Positions 1 through 54,300 of a stretch of 64,000 nt of DNA are shown here, piece by piece. The position numbers and the translations under genes were made by a program. The stretch spans positions 19,129,001 to 19,193,000 of the forward strand of contig CM072877.1 in NCBI GenBank assembly GCA_036937835.1. Direction: 5' to 3'. The first letter of the stretch is position 1. Every line of letters starts with the position of its first letter. The notes beneath the pieces are model-generated. The model was not told the origin of the DNA, made no database searches, and saw nothing but the letters and a program-made list of their open reading frames with translations. The stretch is from Pampus argenteus (taxonomy: Eukaryota; Chordata; Actinopteri; Scombriformes; Stromateidae).

Positions 1-563
1 ATGACGAGTCGGTTTCATTTTTATGGGAGGTTTTAAAGCTGCTCTACTCCAGATTTTTATATTAACAGTGGATCAGATGACGATGTGTAATGTGAAAGGT
101 GTCATTCGCAGAAAATTACCAACCGACTGTCCTCCACAGAGCGTTTTAGTGGCTTTCAGCTGATTGTTTTGGTTTTATGACACGCAGCAGGACACGTTCT
201 TCTCTACCTGCAGCAGACTGAGTGAGCAATGAGCAGGTGTGCATCGTTTGAGCATCTAGCAACTACAGAGCCAGACATTTCCCTCAAGAGTTGGAGACCG
301 AAACAAAGCTAGGTAGTCAGAAACATGACTCCAAATCAACTTAAAAGGTGATAATATGTCACCTTTGTGTTTAAAGCTCATTTTCTGCCATATATATCAT
401 TGTAAAATATATATATTTGAGTTTCGGACTGTTGGTCGGACAAAACAAGCAATCTGAAAGCATCGCTTTGGGCTTTGGGAACTTTTTTTTAAACTAATTT
501 CTCACTTTCTTCTTCCTTTTATCAATTGATTAAAATGCATAATACCGCCTCAGTGTTACATAC
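1..563. other. adamts6 intron, left edge
   Basis: No exon of the remaining TSR/PLAC region is recognisable here and no repeat stands out. Confidence 0.6.
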
Positions 564-42790
<42,227 letters not shown>

Positions 42791-42813
42791 AATTCAGGGG
42801 AAAGATGTGACAT

Positions 42814-42873
42814 GGGGTGTTGGGGTTGGGGGTGAGGGTGAGGGTGAGGGGGGAGTGGAGGGGGGTAGAGGGT
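42814..42873 (+). repeat. G-rich tract in the adamts6 leader (C-rich in the mRNA)
   Basis: ggggtgttggggttgggggt followed by (gagggt)n and longer G-runs. It lies 24 to 83 nt upstream of the adamts6 start codon, on the template-complement side. Confidence 0.9.
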
Positions 42874-43204
42874 GCTACAAACGGGTTAAAAGCACACGAT
42901 CAGTCCGACGCCACACCATAACAAGTCCATGGTTTGTGTCCTTGTGAAATATTCTCGTATCCAGAGTCTCAGATTTGTCCTGAAGGCGAGAGCTTCCACA
43001 TCTCACTGGCCTCTGAATTCATGTCAGCAGCTCGTAGAAAACACTGTAATCCATCAGACGCCGTCGCTCTCAGGTGTAACTCCCAGCAGGAAGCTCTATA
43101 TTGGAAACTTGTCTTGACCGATCCATCTGCATTCCTGTGAAGGAATCAATCAGAGGTTAAATGGAAAAGAAAAAAAAGACAAATATTCTTGGTTTTATAT
43201 GATC

Positions 43205-43420
43205 AGGCGAAACAAGCGATAAACCGATTAATCGAGAAGATAACTGATAATCGATTCTCTAATTAACTGATTCATCGTTTTGTCTAAAAAAAGCACATTA
43301 AAACTTTAAATTGTTTGTTTTATATTTGACCAACAGTCTAAAACACAAAAATGTTAAAAAAAACAAGTTTTCTGTTGACTGACTAATCAATGAATTGATT
43401 AAAGGTTGCAGGCAGCTCTA
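43205..43420 (+). mobile_element. same GCTGCAAC-type family, diverged copy
   Basis: aaaccgattaatcgagaaga ... atcgttttgtctaaaaaaag ... ggttgcaggcagctcta. It lies just upstream of the 5' UTR exon of adamts6. Shorter pieces with the same vocabulary are at 3,380-3,460, 10,600-10,770, 14,657-14,760, 25,625-25,860, 34,181-34,230, 36,570-36,620, 42,540-42,660 and 57,366-57,540. Confidence 0.55.
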
Positions 43421-43619
43421 ATGAAAACCGACCTAGAAGTTGTGAATGAATGAAACTCTAACAGAAAGGTGAAATCAGATCGATCAGTTGGATTGAGTCT
43501 CAATCAATCATTTAACATGTTGTTTGAAGCAACAACACACGTTGCAGCTGCCTTATCAATTAAATATCGATCTACTATACTGGAGATGACAGTTTAATGA
43601 CTTAAACCAGAGTGACAAA

Positions 43620-43627
43620 ACACACAC

Positions 43628-43661
<34 letters not shown>
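43620..43661 (+). repeat. (CA)n microsatellite
   Basis: About 20 units with one cg interruption, in the adamts6 leader intron. Confidence 0.95.
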
Positions 43662-43665
<4 letters not shown>

Positions 43666-44310
43666 CTTCACGGTGTGATTGAAGTGTAATAACCGCATTT
43701 AAAGTGCTGCATAAATCCTAACAGCAACGAAGCTGCTGACTAGTCGACATCATTTCTGCAGATTGTGGTTTTTTACTCACAGTCGCGCTTTACGGCAACA
43801 ATGTTGAAACTAAACTACCAGAAACAATCCAGGTGATAGACGCGTGATGTCCACTGAGACCGGAGGAAGTGAGGCTTTGAGTGCGGCTGCTCCGGTCCAG
43901 ACAGCAGCGGTACCTACTCGGCCACTCTGACCCAGACGGTACGTTGGCAGCCGGCCCCGTGTGCGTTATTCCACCGGTAACTTCCACCGGTAACTTCTAC
44001 AACACAACCGAGGCTGCAAATGAGAGTAAATGAGCCACCTGACAGGACTTTAAGTTGGGTTGGTTTGTTTTTTTGCTTCGGCAGATGTGGATTTGTAACG
44101 GTGCAAAATTAACACCCTGCAGTAATAATAAAAATTATTATTATTATTATAATAATAAACTAATGCAAATGATTCCCCCAAAAAAACCCAACAGTGTGTG
44201 GACGCGCAGCGGCGGAACAACTGTCTGATTTAAAGAAGAAGAAGAAGAAAAATAAACCTGGAAGATAAGGTCCTATTCCCAGCAGACAGCGGTGTTAAAG
44301 AGATATTTAC

Positions 44311-44513
44311 CAGGCTCATCTTCATGGTCCTTCAGTCCAGACTCCGGGACAAAAGACTCCAGTTCCGCACACAAACCTCTGCTGCTGCTCCTCTTCTCCT
44401 CTTCTCCTCTTTTCATCTCCTTTTAGGATCTGCCATCCTCTCAAACTGCAGCGTGACGACTCTCCCCTTCAGCCCGGACACCGGAGCAGCAGTATCTCAC
44501 CAAGCAGACACTG

Positions 44514-44574
<61 letters not shown>

Positions 44575-44800
44575 GCCAGTTATTCACTTTGGATTTCCTC
44601 CAGAAAAGGGTCTATTTTCAGCCTATCTGTCGTCTTTATGATCTAGACTTTTGGTGGCTGTGGGTGTCTTTAAAAGTTAGTTGGAGGGTTTTTCTGCGCT
44701 TTAGCCGCAGCGCAGCACGCAGCAGCAGAAAAAGTGCAAACAGCAGCAGCAGAGAAAAGCTGCTCCTCTCCTCGTCACCACATTAAGAGCACAGACCGGG
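44311..44800 (-). other. adamts6: probable adamts6 non-coding first exon and promoter area
   Basis: The minus strand reads ...ccATGAAGATGAGCCTG followed by donor gtaaatat, ending at 44,311. Splicing to 43,134 (cttcacag acceptor) is consistent. The 5' end is not determinable. The right half (about 44,680-44,830) is rich in GCAGC/CpG and has no TATA box I can defend. Inferred from a donor-like site and position only. Confidence 0.45.
44515..44572 (+). repeat. (CA)n microsatellite
   Basis: Perfect run of about 29 units within or beside the inferred adamts6 first exon. Confidence 0.95.
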
Positions 44801-44889
44801 CATGTCCCAGACCCAGACCCGGACAGCTTCACGTTTGCAAGCTTTTTTTCAGAAGAAATGGGGGTGGGGGGGTTATTGGGGGTGCGGGG

Positions 44890-44897
44890 TGACGTCA
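44890..44897. promoter_or_regulatory. perfect CRE palindrome TGACGTCA
   Basis: A complete 8-bp CREB/ATF site, about 580 bp upstream of the inferred first-exon donor of adamts6 (minus orientation). Palindromic, so no strand is assigned. A site this short can occur by chance. Confidence 0.4.
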
Positions 44898-46087
44898 GTG
44901 CAGATGTGCCTCTCTTCCATCAGATGTGCGCATGTCTATCAGTGCTGGCCTGAAATAACACTCACATAAACTTCAGCTCTTTTTAAGAGAAGATGAGGAA
45001 GGTTTAAAACCTTCAGATGAAGTCAAAGTAGCAAAAAAGAAACAAGTTGAAGTTATCAAAGTTCATTATTATCAACAAAAAGTACCACTTAAAGTACCAA
45101 AAGTACCCAGAAGGCTTTGCTATATTATTGGATTATTAGCTGTAATGCATTAATATTTAATCTGTACATAAACTGTAACTCCTTTATATAGATTTAGGTT
45201 TATCAATAATTATAATGCATCATAATTTGGAAACTGATAAATGCTCTCGTTCGATTGGTGCTGTGGATTCATTATTATTGTGGACCATGATTTTTTGTAA
45301 GATATGATATTTTTATTCTAGGTTATTTATTGATTGATTGATTGATTTTATTGATCAAAGAGGATTATTACTGTCAAATAAATGAATACGTGAAAAAATG
45401 TGCAGAATCTTAATCTGCAGATGTGCAATAAAACTGTAATAAAACCACAAAGTTAAATAGAAATTTTATAAAAAATGAAATGAAACATATCATATAAGCT
45501 ACTATATTGTATATGTGTGTAAATATGATGTTTTATGGTTTCTTATAGACCAGAATAAACAAATGAAATATAAAAAAGTAAATTAAAATGTATTGGAGAA
45601 GTATTAAGATACATAAAATGGAAATATTCAAGTATAAGCATCTCAAAGTTGTCAGTACTCGAGTACATGTATATTACTGTCACATAGTAATATTCTGCAG
45701 TATAAGTACACTTTAGTAACTCTGTTGGTCTGACTGACAGATGGAAAGAAACCACAAATATCAACAATATGAGAACAGATCATATTCTGAACTGAACTGT
45801 ATTATCCTAACAGGCATTAACAATCAGACTAATCAATCATATATATATAGTTTCAGGCTCATGATAAAAATTATTCATTCATTAATTCATTCATTTATTG
45901 CCAATAAACTCATCAGGTTTGACAGTTTGACGTCTGAATCGGTGGATAATTGAGCCCATGTCTATCTTTAGCCGGTAGGAAATCATGTCTATTTTGAGTT
46001 TCAGTTCCAGCTGCTCATTATGTAGGAGTCTATATCATTACAGTCATTACATGCGCTCCTACACAAGCTGAGTAGGTGTCAGAGAGA

Positions 46088-46115
46088 GTGTGAGTGTGTG
46101 TGTGTGTGTGTGTGT
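46088..46115 (+). repeat. (GT)n microsatellite
   Basis: About 13 units, preceded by gagagagtgtgag. Confidence 0.93.
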
Positions 46116-46252
46116 GGAAGCAGCGACACCGTGTGTCTGACATGTGCACTATTTTACTTTTACAGGTTAATTCAGGTGATTCTTCAGAATCAGGAAACAA
46201 TGTGCCATTATGAGGCCATTATAACTGTATAACAATATACCGCAAATGCATA

Positions 46253-46330
46253 AAGGTGAATGGCTTTACAGGTGAATGGCTTTACAGGTGAATGGCTTTA
46301 CAGGTGAATGAAGGTGAATGGCTTTACAGG
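46253..46330 (+). repeat. 16-bp tandem repeat aggtgaatggctttac
   Basis: Four regular 16-bp units, one shortened spacer (gaatgaaggtg), then one more unit. It lies 0.6 kb upstream of the plac8 leader. Confidence 0.95.
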
Positions 46331-46948
46331 GATGGACGATGCATTCAGAAGTAAAAGTAGTCTAAAAAAAACCTCCTGAATTCAAAATATTACTTTTCTA
46401 AAAGTATAAAAATGTAAAAGTACTCATTATGCAGACTTGTATATTTTAGACTGTTATACTATTATTGTATAATATATTGTACTTTATAATTTTTTAAATA
46501 CTTTGAACTGCATCATCTTAAGAATATTGTGTTGTTTTTTTAAATGATAATAATAAATAATAAATACAGTAAATAACACATCAGTAAAGTAAAAAGTACC
46601 TCAAAACAACCTCTTGCCCAGTATTGTTATACTATATTATAACATTTTAATCCCAGTTATTTGGTATCATTAATAACTGACTCTTTATATGTTGTTGACA
46701 CATACATATGAATATAATACTCAGAGTTTAACCTGCTTTTTGTTTTTCGTAAACCAAATTTTCATAAAATCGGGTTTAAAAGAGGTCCATAGTGTGTTTG
46801 ACATCCTGTAGGTGCGTCAGGACACGTGAACATAACACTGACGTCTATAACCACACCTGCTTTGATGGGTGATAAAGCTTCGCCTCTCAATCTGTTGTCC
46901 AGGAGTCTCTTTATCAGTATCAACGTCCTTCATCTCTCTCAACCATCT

Positions 46949-47124
46949 GGTAAGATTTAACTCCAAACTGCTTGACTGAGAATCCCAAACAGATAACTTA
47001 TGTTCCCCTGTGTTTTTTTTTCTTCCTCATATTGTTTGATGTTCAAACTCCTGCTGTAATTTATAGTTATCTCTGCTTGTGGGGAAGTAAATACTCTTTT
47101 TTACTCTTGTTTTTATCCCACAGA
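46949..47124 (+). other. plac8: probable plac8 leader intron
   Basis: The donor gtaagattt directly after 46,949 (ccatctg|gtaaga) and the acceptor ttatcccacag at 47,123 would form a 174-bp intron at 46,950-47,123 in the 5' UTR. The first exon would lie at about 46,880-46,949. The start of transcription cannot be placed. Confidence 0.55.
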
Positions 47125-47148
47125 AAAGAAAAGGTTTTTATCCTGATC

Positions 47149-48279
47149 ATGGCTGTGACCAATCAACCAGGCAGGTTTGAACCCTCTGATTTCCAGACGG
47201 GCCTGTGTGATTTCTGCGATGACTGTGGAACCTGTAAGCATTTTATTTCCATCACGTTTTAACCAAAGTTAAGAAGAGTTAAATGCAGGATGTGGAGATT
47301 TCTTATTACAGTTCCTTCCTCTCTCTATCTATCTATCACTGTATCCCAGGCTGCTATGGTTTCTTCTGCTACCCGTGCCTGGGCTGCACCATTGCCAGTA
47401 ACATGGATGAGTGCTGCCTCTGTGGTCTGAGCATGTCCATCCGCAGCGTCTACAGGACCAGATACAACATCAGTGTAAGTTTTTTAATAGATATCTGCAG
47501 CTGACTGATCATTTGACTTTATAAAAGTATGGTTCAGTAAATACATCCTTTAGTTGTGACTATTACACCTGCTTTACTGTCATAGAGGCCTAAAGAAAAT
47601 ATTATAAGGTGGTTAATTTAATATTTGGCAATCGTTTAAATGATTGACTCATTGTTGTAGCTCTACTCAGGTCGTTTACTTTAGCAAAAGTACTAGTAGA
47701 AGAGTGTAAAAATACTTTTACAAGTAAAAGTCAGTTTTCAAGTGTCTTAAACAGTGAATTATGCTTTTCCTGCTCTGATGATTAATATTAATCATCAGCG
47801 TCCAAACGAGTCCAGTCATGTACGTATTGTTTAACATCAAAGGCGTTTTAGTGCTGGTCAATGTGCAATATTTCTCTCTGACGTGCAGCGACATAAAACT
47901 ATAAAGTAGCAGAATATAGAAGTGCTTGAGTAAAGTACAAAGTACAGTACTGAGTAAATATACTCAGCAGTAAAACGCTGATATTAGTTCAGATGGTATT
48001 TTTACACTACGGAGAGGAACTAGATGAAAGTCTAAATAAATGTAGTTCAAACGTACATGACTGAAGTCATCAAGCAAACACAGCAGCAGGAAGTCAAACC
48101 TCTGACCCTTCATTTAGATGAAGGTTCGATGCCGCCAGCTGATTTATTATTATTATATACTTGTGTGTTTTCAGGGGTCTCTCTGTAAGGACTTTTTCGC
48201 AGTCTTGTGCTGCCCGATCTGTTCCACCTGCCAACTGAAGAGAGATATCGACCGCAGGAAGGAACAAGGCATTTTCTGA
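47149..48279 (+). CDS. plac8: PLAC8-family small cysteine-rich protein
   Basis: Coding exons 47149-47233, 47350-47474 and 48175-48279 join in frame to 104 codons and stop. All three junctions are GT-AG, and a 5' UTR exon edge (ttatcccacag) sits at 47,124. The product begins MAVTNQPGRFEPSDFQTGLC and carries the family signature: CDFCDDCGTCCYGFFCYPCL, then CTIASNMDECCLCGLSMSIR, then FFAVLCCPICSTCQLKRDID. About 17% of residues are Cys. PLAC8-family proteins are small, mostly intracellular or membrane-associated, with poorly defined biochemistry. Position next to cops4 matches mammalian PLAC8, which supports orthology, but fish carry several family members (plac8-like, ponzr, cornifelin-like), so the exact name is less sure than the family. 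Confidence 0.9.
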
Positions 48280-48769
48280 GCGTGTGAGCATCTCTAACAC
48301 TTCTCAAAACTTCTTATCTTTACAGCTATTGGTTGGTTTAAATGACGGCTAGTCATGTGATTACTTTATGTCTTTTAGATGCCGTGAGGACATCACTGAC
48401 GTCTGCTGCACTTCTGACACATTTGTAGATGCAATTCATTCTTTATGAAAATGACACACGGCATAATATAACCTTTATTGGGAACTATCTTTATAATATT
48501 TCCAGTCTTTTTTTAGATTTTATTTCTTCCAGCTGGTTAAACATTAGTCAGCTGGTCAGCACACATTAAGGGTGGAGACCACGGTCATGATTTACTGCAG
48601 CTATCCTAAATCTAAATTTACACAGTTAGACGATTAGTGTTCACTTCCTTTTTTTTCTGCCGTTCAACAGAGTTTAGAAGAGTTTTATGGTGTATAAATA
48701 CAATCTATGTTGACTGCAGATGTCATTTTAATTCTGATCCTAAAGTAGCAGAGACACTGAACGTCTTTT

Positions 48770-48775
48770 AATAAA
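48770..48775 (+). terminator. plac8: AATAAA polyadenylation signal, plac8
   Basis: First canonical hexamer after the plac8 stop codon, about 490 nt downstream. It is followed by a T/G-containing stretch. Confidence 0.5.
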
Positions 48776-49858
48776 AACCTCTTGGTAGAAGCAGTCTCGG
48801 GTCTCTTTTCTCTGGTATTGTCGACTGCTGGTTGATTAAATGATGTTTGCATCTGGCGTTATTTACATCATTTACATCACGTGACATGGGACACACAGGT
48901 AGTTCCTGAGAGCTTTGTTTGTTTTTTGTAAAACCATATCGGTCAATAATTAACTGGGAGGACATTGTCTCAATCTAAAACTCACTTCTACAAGCGACTT
49001 CCAACTTTTAGATCTTTGCATCACTTTTATATTACACATATGTTTTATATCATTTATAGTTTGTTCTTTTCTAGTTTCATCTTAACTTGGGTTTTTTTCT
49101 CTCCTTTTATTTGCATCTAATTTGTATATCAATGAACCTTCTTGATATATGTGTGTTTTTGTACGTGGTACAGGGGGCGGCTTACGTGCATTTCTTATTT
49201 TCAATTCTTCTTTATGCTTGAAAAGTGCAATATAAATAAAATAATTATTACTATAAAATCTCACCTAGTGGTAAACAGAGTTATGAGCAGCAGAGAGATT
49301 TGTTTTACTTTAACATTGTTTCATATAAAGGATTTCTATAGAAAAAGACTCTGCAGTATGAATGTCGATTTAAATTATAGAACCGTCCAATGAAACGCTG
49401 CTGAAGCAGAAAATAAAGTGACACAAGCGTGCTGCTGATTTTTCTCAGCTTTGATTTTAATTCTCTTTGCTGACACTTCGATGAGTGTGGACCGAGAGGT
49501 TCACATGAAGCCAGAAGCCATTTGACAGAAACTGCTGTGCCATCATGTTAAAATGAAAGACAGGAGAACGTGTTGGAATGCAAAAGCTTCAATAGAGCAG
49601 TCGTATGCGTCTTTAACCAGATTACAACTACCTGAATAATCATATGCACGTCTGTAACAAAACATATGACACAAGAAGTAAATAAAATGAAGTCAATTCC
49701 TTTAGATTACAGCACTGCTTCCATCATATCTACATACTGAGAAACCAGAAAGTTTCGTTACTGGGACTGAAGAAACATATTCAGACTAAACTAGGATGGG
49801 CCGATGCAGCCGTTATGGGGCTTTTTTTGTTGGAGTGTTTTTGGGGGTGATAGAGGGT
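48776..49858. other. plac8 to cops4 convergent intergenic region and 3' UTRs
   Basis: The two genes converge here. A LINE tail is at 49.2 kb. The reverse-strand ATTAAA at 49,456-49,461 is a possible weak cops4 polyadenylation signal. Confidence 0.5.
49205..49253 (+). mobile_element. short LINE 3' tail
   Basis: cttgaaaagtgcaatataaa followed by taaaataattatta resembles the 3' terminus of fish L2-type LINEs. No coding part is attached. Confidence 0.4.
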
Positions 49859-52800
49859 TTACTGGGTCATCTGGGCTTCCATAGCTTGTGCGGCCCACTC
49901 TGGAGCAGCCTGACGGATCTTTTCTAGGAGGTTGTTGACTTGGAAACACAGAGACTGGATCTGTTTGTCCCAGGTAGGAAGAGGTTCTCGGGCTGCCAGA
50001 GATAAAAGGAAATATTAGAAGCCGGAGCATCAAACAAATCGTCTTTAATTATGGTTCAAACTATGTAAATATGACTTTCATGACTGTAATCATGTAGTTT
50101 GTAGTTATTCCTGTTTGACGAGGCCGCCCCCTACTGGCCACAGATATACATTACACATTTGGTGTAACAACTAAACAACGAAGTCAATAAATCATTTGTG
50201 CTGTGAAAGTATTAATCTTAACATTTGTTGTAGATGCGGGTCGACTATGGACATGGCTGTAACTGCTGTTGCTGTTAATAATGTTGTAATAATAATGTTT
50301 GTATTACACTGACTACACGCTGACATGGTTGTTCCCACTCACTGAGGTTCCTCAATGATTTTGCATGAATATAGCATGTCAAGCATACAGGGTTCATATA
50401 TATTTTTTATAAATTTTTGCTTGTTGCATGTTTGAAACGTTTTCCAGTCCTAACTTCACACGTCCCGGGTCCTGGTCTTTCTTAAGCCTTATACTTCCAA
50501 ATGAAGCAACGTTATTAAAAATCTGCATTTTCTGCATTTAGCAGCAACTCAGGTCAGAGTCTGATGTTAGAAGACACGCAGAGAACTGCATTAAAACAAG
50601 TATTGTTTAACCAATATAGATTTTTCTCAGTTAATCTTCATTGAACCGCATATACTCTATTAGACAGGTATCTGTGAAGCAAATATCCATGACTTTTCCT
50701 AAACTTCTCCAGGCCTGGAAATTGCCATTTTCAAATTCCATGAACATTAATGACAGCTGCATTAAACTGATGATAACTAATAGTTTAAGTTGAATAAACT
50801 TCTTGAACTACTTTAGTTCAACACCAAGTTCAGTTTGAAATTAAATGTAGAAACACAGCGGCAGCCGTTACTCACTCTCAAAGTGTACGATGCCATCTAT
50901 CTGGTCGATGAAGCCATTCATACGGCCTTCAGTGATCATCTGGGATGCAATCTTCTCAGCCTGAAAAGAACACGACCAGGAGATATTTAATTATTCGGTA
51001 TTTAACTGATGTCCTCACAGACCTGAAAAAGCTGCATTTGTGCAAGTTGAGATTTCCATATTTTGTGCAATCTGCTTGAATGCATCACCAACGAATATGT
51101 AGATTTTGATCATGATAATGTTAACTCTGAGTAATAAGCTCTGAAGTAAGTAACAAAGAAGAAACCATTTAATATTAAACAGATTTCTTTAAAATTAATG
51201 AATTAAACTGGAAATGTCTTGTTACATATTTGACTACCAGTAATATTCTTGGAAGTTTTAACTCATTTGAAGAGCCTAAGCTGGCCCACAGATTGCTGGT
51301 GTTGTCATTTACAATGGTAGCAGATGACTGTATCTAAAGTTTGATACGTTTAGTTAGGCTAAAAATAAAAACGCAAAGTATTAATCTAATCTCACCTTTG
51401 CTGGGGGAATTTCCAACAGTGCTCCAAGCTCTTCAAAAGTGATGTTGTTGTAGAGTTTACTCGCAGACAGGAGGTTGTGTTCAATCACAGCTCTGTCGAG
51501 GATGCTGGAGCCTGCGACAGAGAACAAAACAACTGTCAAATTTATGTCAGGACCCTCTCAGACTGTGTTTCAATCACTGCAGTTTGTGTAGGCTGGAAAT
51601 AGCAGCAAAACAGCCAAGTGTGAACGCATCCGCAAAGCATTCAAGAGCGACTGAGATGAATCTAGTAACTATGTCAGTAAGAGATCTGCTGCCTCTACAG
51701 GGTCTGTCAACTGTGACAATGTTATACTGAAATTAGGGTTAACATGTGGTTATACTGCATGTTACAGGCTGCATGGCACGCAGGACACAGGCAGAGACAG
51801 GAACAGGAAAATGTTGCCCTTCTGCCAACCGAACCAGCCAATTATGTTGACTCACCATCTGCTGTGGTGGCCTTCTGGTGAGGCATAAGCATAGCAGCAA
51901 ACTCCTGCAGCTGGTTTCCACGAATGATTCGGTCCAGGTACATCTTCTCTAGAATACCATATGCAGCCAGCTGCTGACAGCGCTCATCTTTAAAGAGAGT
52001 GGCCAACATTCGGGAACGCTGCTGGCCTAGAACGAAGGAAATACATTTCAAAGTTTCTACCAGGAACCAGGTTTCCTGTGTACATGACAGTTAAGAATTC
52101 AGCTTTCTGTAACCTGGTTACTCAGTGCTGGTGGTACCTGCAGAGGCGAGTATGGTGCAGTTCAGGGCATGCTTCAGTGCCTCTAGACGTTCACTCTCAT
52201 GAACAATTGACTTATAAGACAACTCGTTGTATCTCTGTGCAGCTTCAATGAACTTCCTCCTAAAGTCTAGGACTCTGGCGTAGCAAACCTGAGAAGCAGA
52301 GAAAGAAAACAGCATAAAATCCAAGCAACTACAGACGTTGTGTTGCAAATTTCTCATGTTGTTTGACTACAGCACTTCATTTGCTGGCCATATATCATTA
52401 AAGGATGGAGTACCTTGTAGTGAATTTGCAGCTGTTCATTAGAGGACTCATTCTGAAGCAGTGAGGCTCTGTTGATGTAGGCCTCTGCCTGCACCGGGTC
52501 ATCATCTTCTAAGTAAAGTCGGGCAATTTTCAGGTATGTGTCCAACTTATAGTCAACATTGTATTGCCTGAAGGGGGAAATTTAAAAAAAAGTATTTAAA
52601 CACCTGGAAATATCACAAAAAACATTAACGATCCAGAGAGAAATCTGCCAGTAGCTTACTTCTGTCCCGTTTCCAGGGGAATACCAACTAAAACCTGGGC
52701 AGCATTTCTCCAGTCTCCCTCTTTTTCATAAATGGTTGCTAAATGCTGTCTGATGGAGGCTACCTGAACACATAAAGAAATGTTTTTATTATGCTTTTAT

Positions 52801-53756
52801 ATGAGAATACTTAAGCTTAAGTGAATGAAATGATCAACAACATATACTGTATCCATTAAGGTTTACTTGTTCCTCGAAGGAGATGACCCGCGGCTGAATC
52901 TTTTCCAAGGTGAAGTGATACACTGCTTTGGCCGTGGCGTCCGGCAGGTTGGGCAGATGTGTGCAGAAGTCGGTGAGCAGTTGTCTCGAGATGACGAGAC
53001 TGACATTTTCATTGACCACTGTGTAAAGTGAAGAAAATAGAACCATTAAAGTACAGACAGGTACTCTCTGATATCCTGCAGATGGGACAGAACAAAGCGC
53101 TGCAGCATACTCGCTTCAACGAAGGCCTTCAAGGATTCCAGCTGGTCCGCATCTGTGAACTGAACGGCTTTCTCCAAAATCTGTCGGTATCTAAAAATAC
53201 ATTTTGGAGAAGATTTTTTTACAGGTTATGAACTCACGTTGCATCACACACGGTTCACAAATATGACACAATAAACATGCGACACACACACACACACACA
53301 CTTTAGACTATTCCTATTTTAACTTTTCCTTTCATTATTGATTAATATGTTTGACGGCTGTTATTAAAGTAAAAAAAGTAAAAACTATAAAAACGATGCT
53401 GTAAGTGGACTTGTCTGTTTCTTATAAAGTTTGGAGGTTTCAACTGTTAGATACTAATAATATGATCTGATATGATAGTAATAATAATGATAGTCAACCT
53501 GGTATTACAGTTTAAACAATAATCTGCACATTACATTTGTTTGACAGGCAGTTTTTTTTAATGTATGGCTAATGCAGCTAAGAGGCTAACGTTAGCTTAG
53601 CTTAGTCCGTCACAGCCACAACTCCCTGATAGTTGCTACTAAACTCTGATATTGTTATTTTTTTATAATTAGCTTTACATACTTGGCAGCGAGATCTTTA
53701 TGAGATCCGCTTGAATTCATCAGCTGTGCCAGCTCCTGCCTCACATCGGTCGCCAT
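49859..53756 (-). CDS. cops4: COP9 signalosome subunit 4
   Basis: COPS4 is a PCI-domain subunit of the COP9 signalosome, which removes NEDD8 from cullins. Ten exons: 53683-53756, 53111-53190, 52867-53018, 52660-52763, 52414-52567, 52138-52288, 51856-52026, 51396-51511, 50876-50960, 49859-49992. They sum to 1221 nt, i.e. 406 aa plus stop, exactly the human length. All introns are GT-AG and in phase. Recognisable stretches: NENVSLVISRQLLTDFCTHL, ARLYLEDDDPVQAEAYINRA, RIIRGNQLQEFAAMLMPHQK, IASQMITEGRMNGFIDQIDG, ending near EAQMTQ. The helical repeats are N-terminal and the PCI domain spans roughly residues 200-365. The ATG at 53756 sits in ggcgacaATGGCGAC, a YY1-like context common in housekeeping genes. 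It is head to head with lin54. Confidence 0.97.
50124..50137 (-). promoter_or_regulatory. CTCF-like core CCAGTAGGGGGCGG
   Basis: A strong match to the CTCF core on the minus strand, in the last cops4 intron. Confidence 0.45.
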
Positions 53757-54300
53757 TGTCGCCTGTAGAAAGTGTCAACAACGCCGGACTTCTTCTTCTT
53801 CTCCTGGTGATTCCTTTTCTTCTTCTTGAGGTTTATTAAGCGGTTGAATGCCAGCGACACGGTGCATTACACCGCCAACCGGTATGGAGTGTAAATCGGG
53901 ACTCTAGTTAGTTTTTGTTGATAGTTTTTACAGCCTTTGGATTAGAGGAAAATTAAATAGACACAATGTACTGTTTGACCTCCATTTTAACCTGTAAAAT
54001 TTGCTTTTATGAATATGAAATTTAGCCAATAATATTGAAATTGATAGATAACATAATAACAATGCCTAAATTAATTAGGTTTCATTCTCAGGATGTGCAG
54101 GGCGGAATGAACATGAAACAATATCATTTTAAAGAACCCGTTTTGCCGCTTTACTGAGTCGAGTTTCTGTATAAGCTTGTATGAGACTTTTATTGACAAT
54201 TAAAAATGTTGTGCTGCACCTTTAAGTCTTACGTAGTGGTGACGTGTGACGCGGAGGGCGTGGCCGGCCTGTGAAATGTCAGGGAGGAATGGCGCTCGGC
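53757..54300. promoter_or_regulatory. cops4/lin54 bidirectional promoter interval
   Basis: About 0.5 kb separates the cops4 start codon from the probable lin54 5' exon, which is transcribed the other way. The lin54 side is GC-rich (54,240-54,310), with TGACGTG at 54,240-54,246 and a nearby GTGACGCGG. No TATA box is convincing on either side. The same head-to-head arrangement of COPS4 and LIN54 exists in mammals, from memory of the human map. Confidence 0.6.

Larger units (their letters stand above)
44898..46880. other. intergenic, adamts6 to plac8
   Basis: AT-rich, with several agtaaaagtac-type repeat scraps (45.05-45.14, 45.58-45.72, 46.36-46.45 kb), a (GT)n and a 16-bp tandem repeat. No coding region is supported. 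Confidence 0.6.

Noticed and set aside
46253..46330. Regular short repeats that could suggest a CRISPR array
   Set aside because: Units abut with no variable spacers, in a vertebrate genome.
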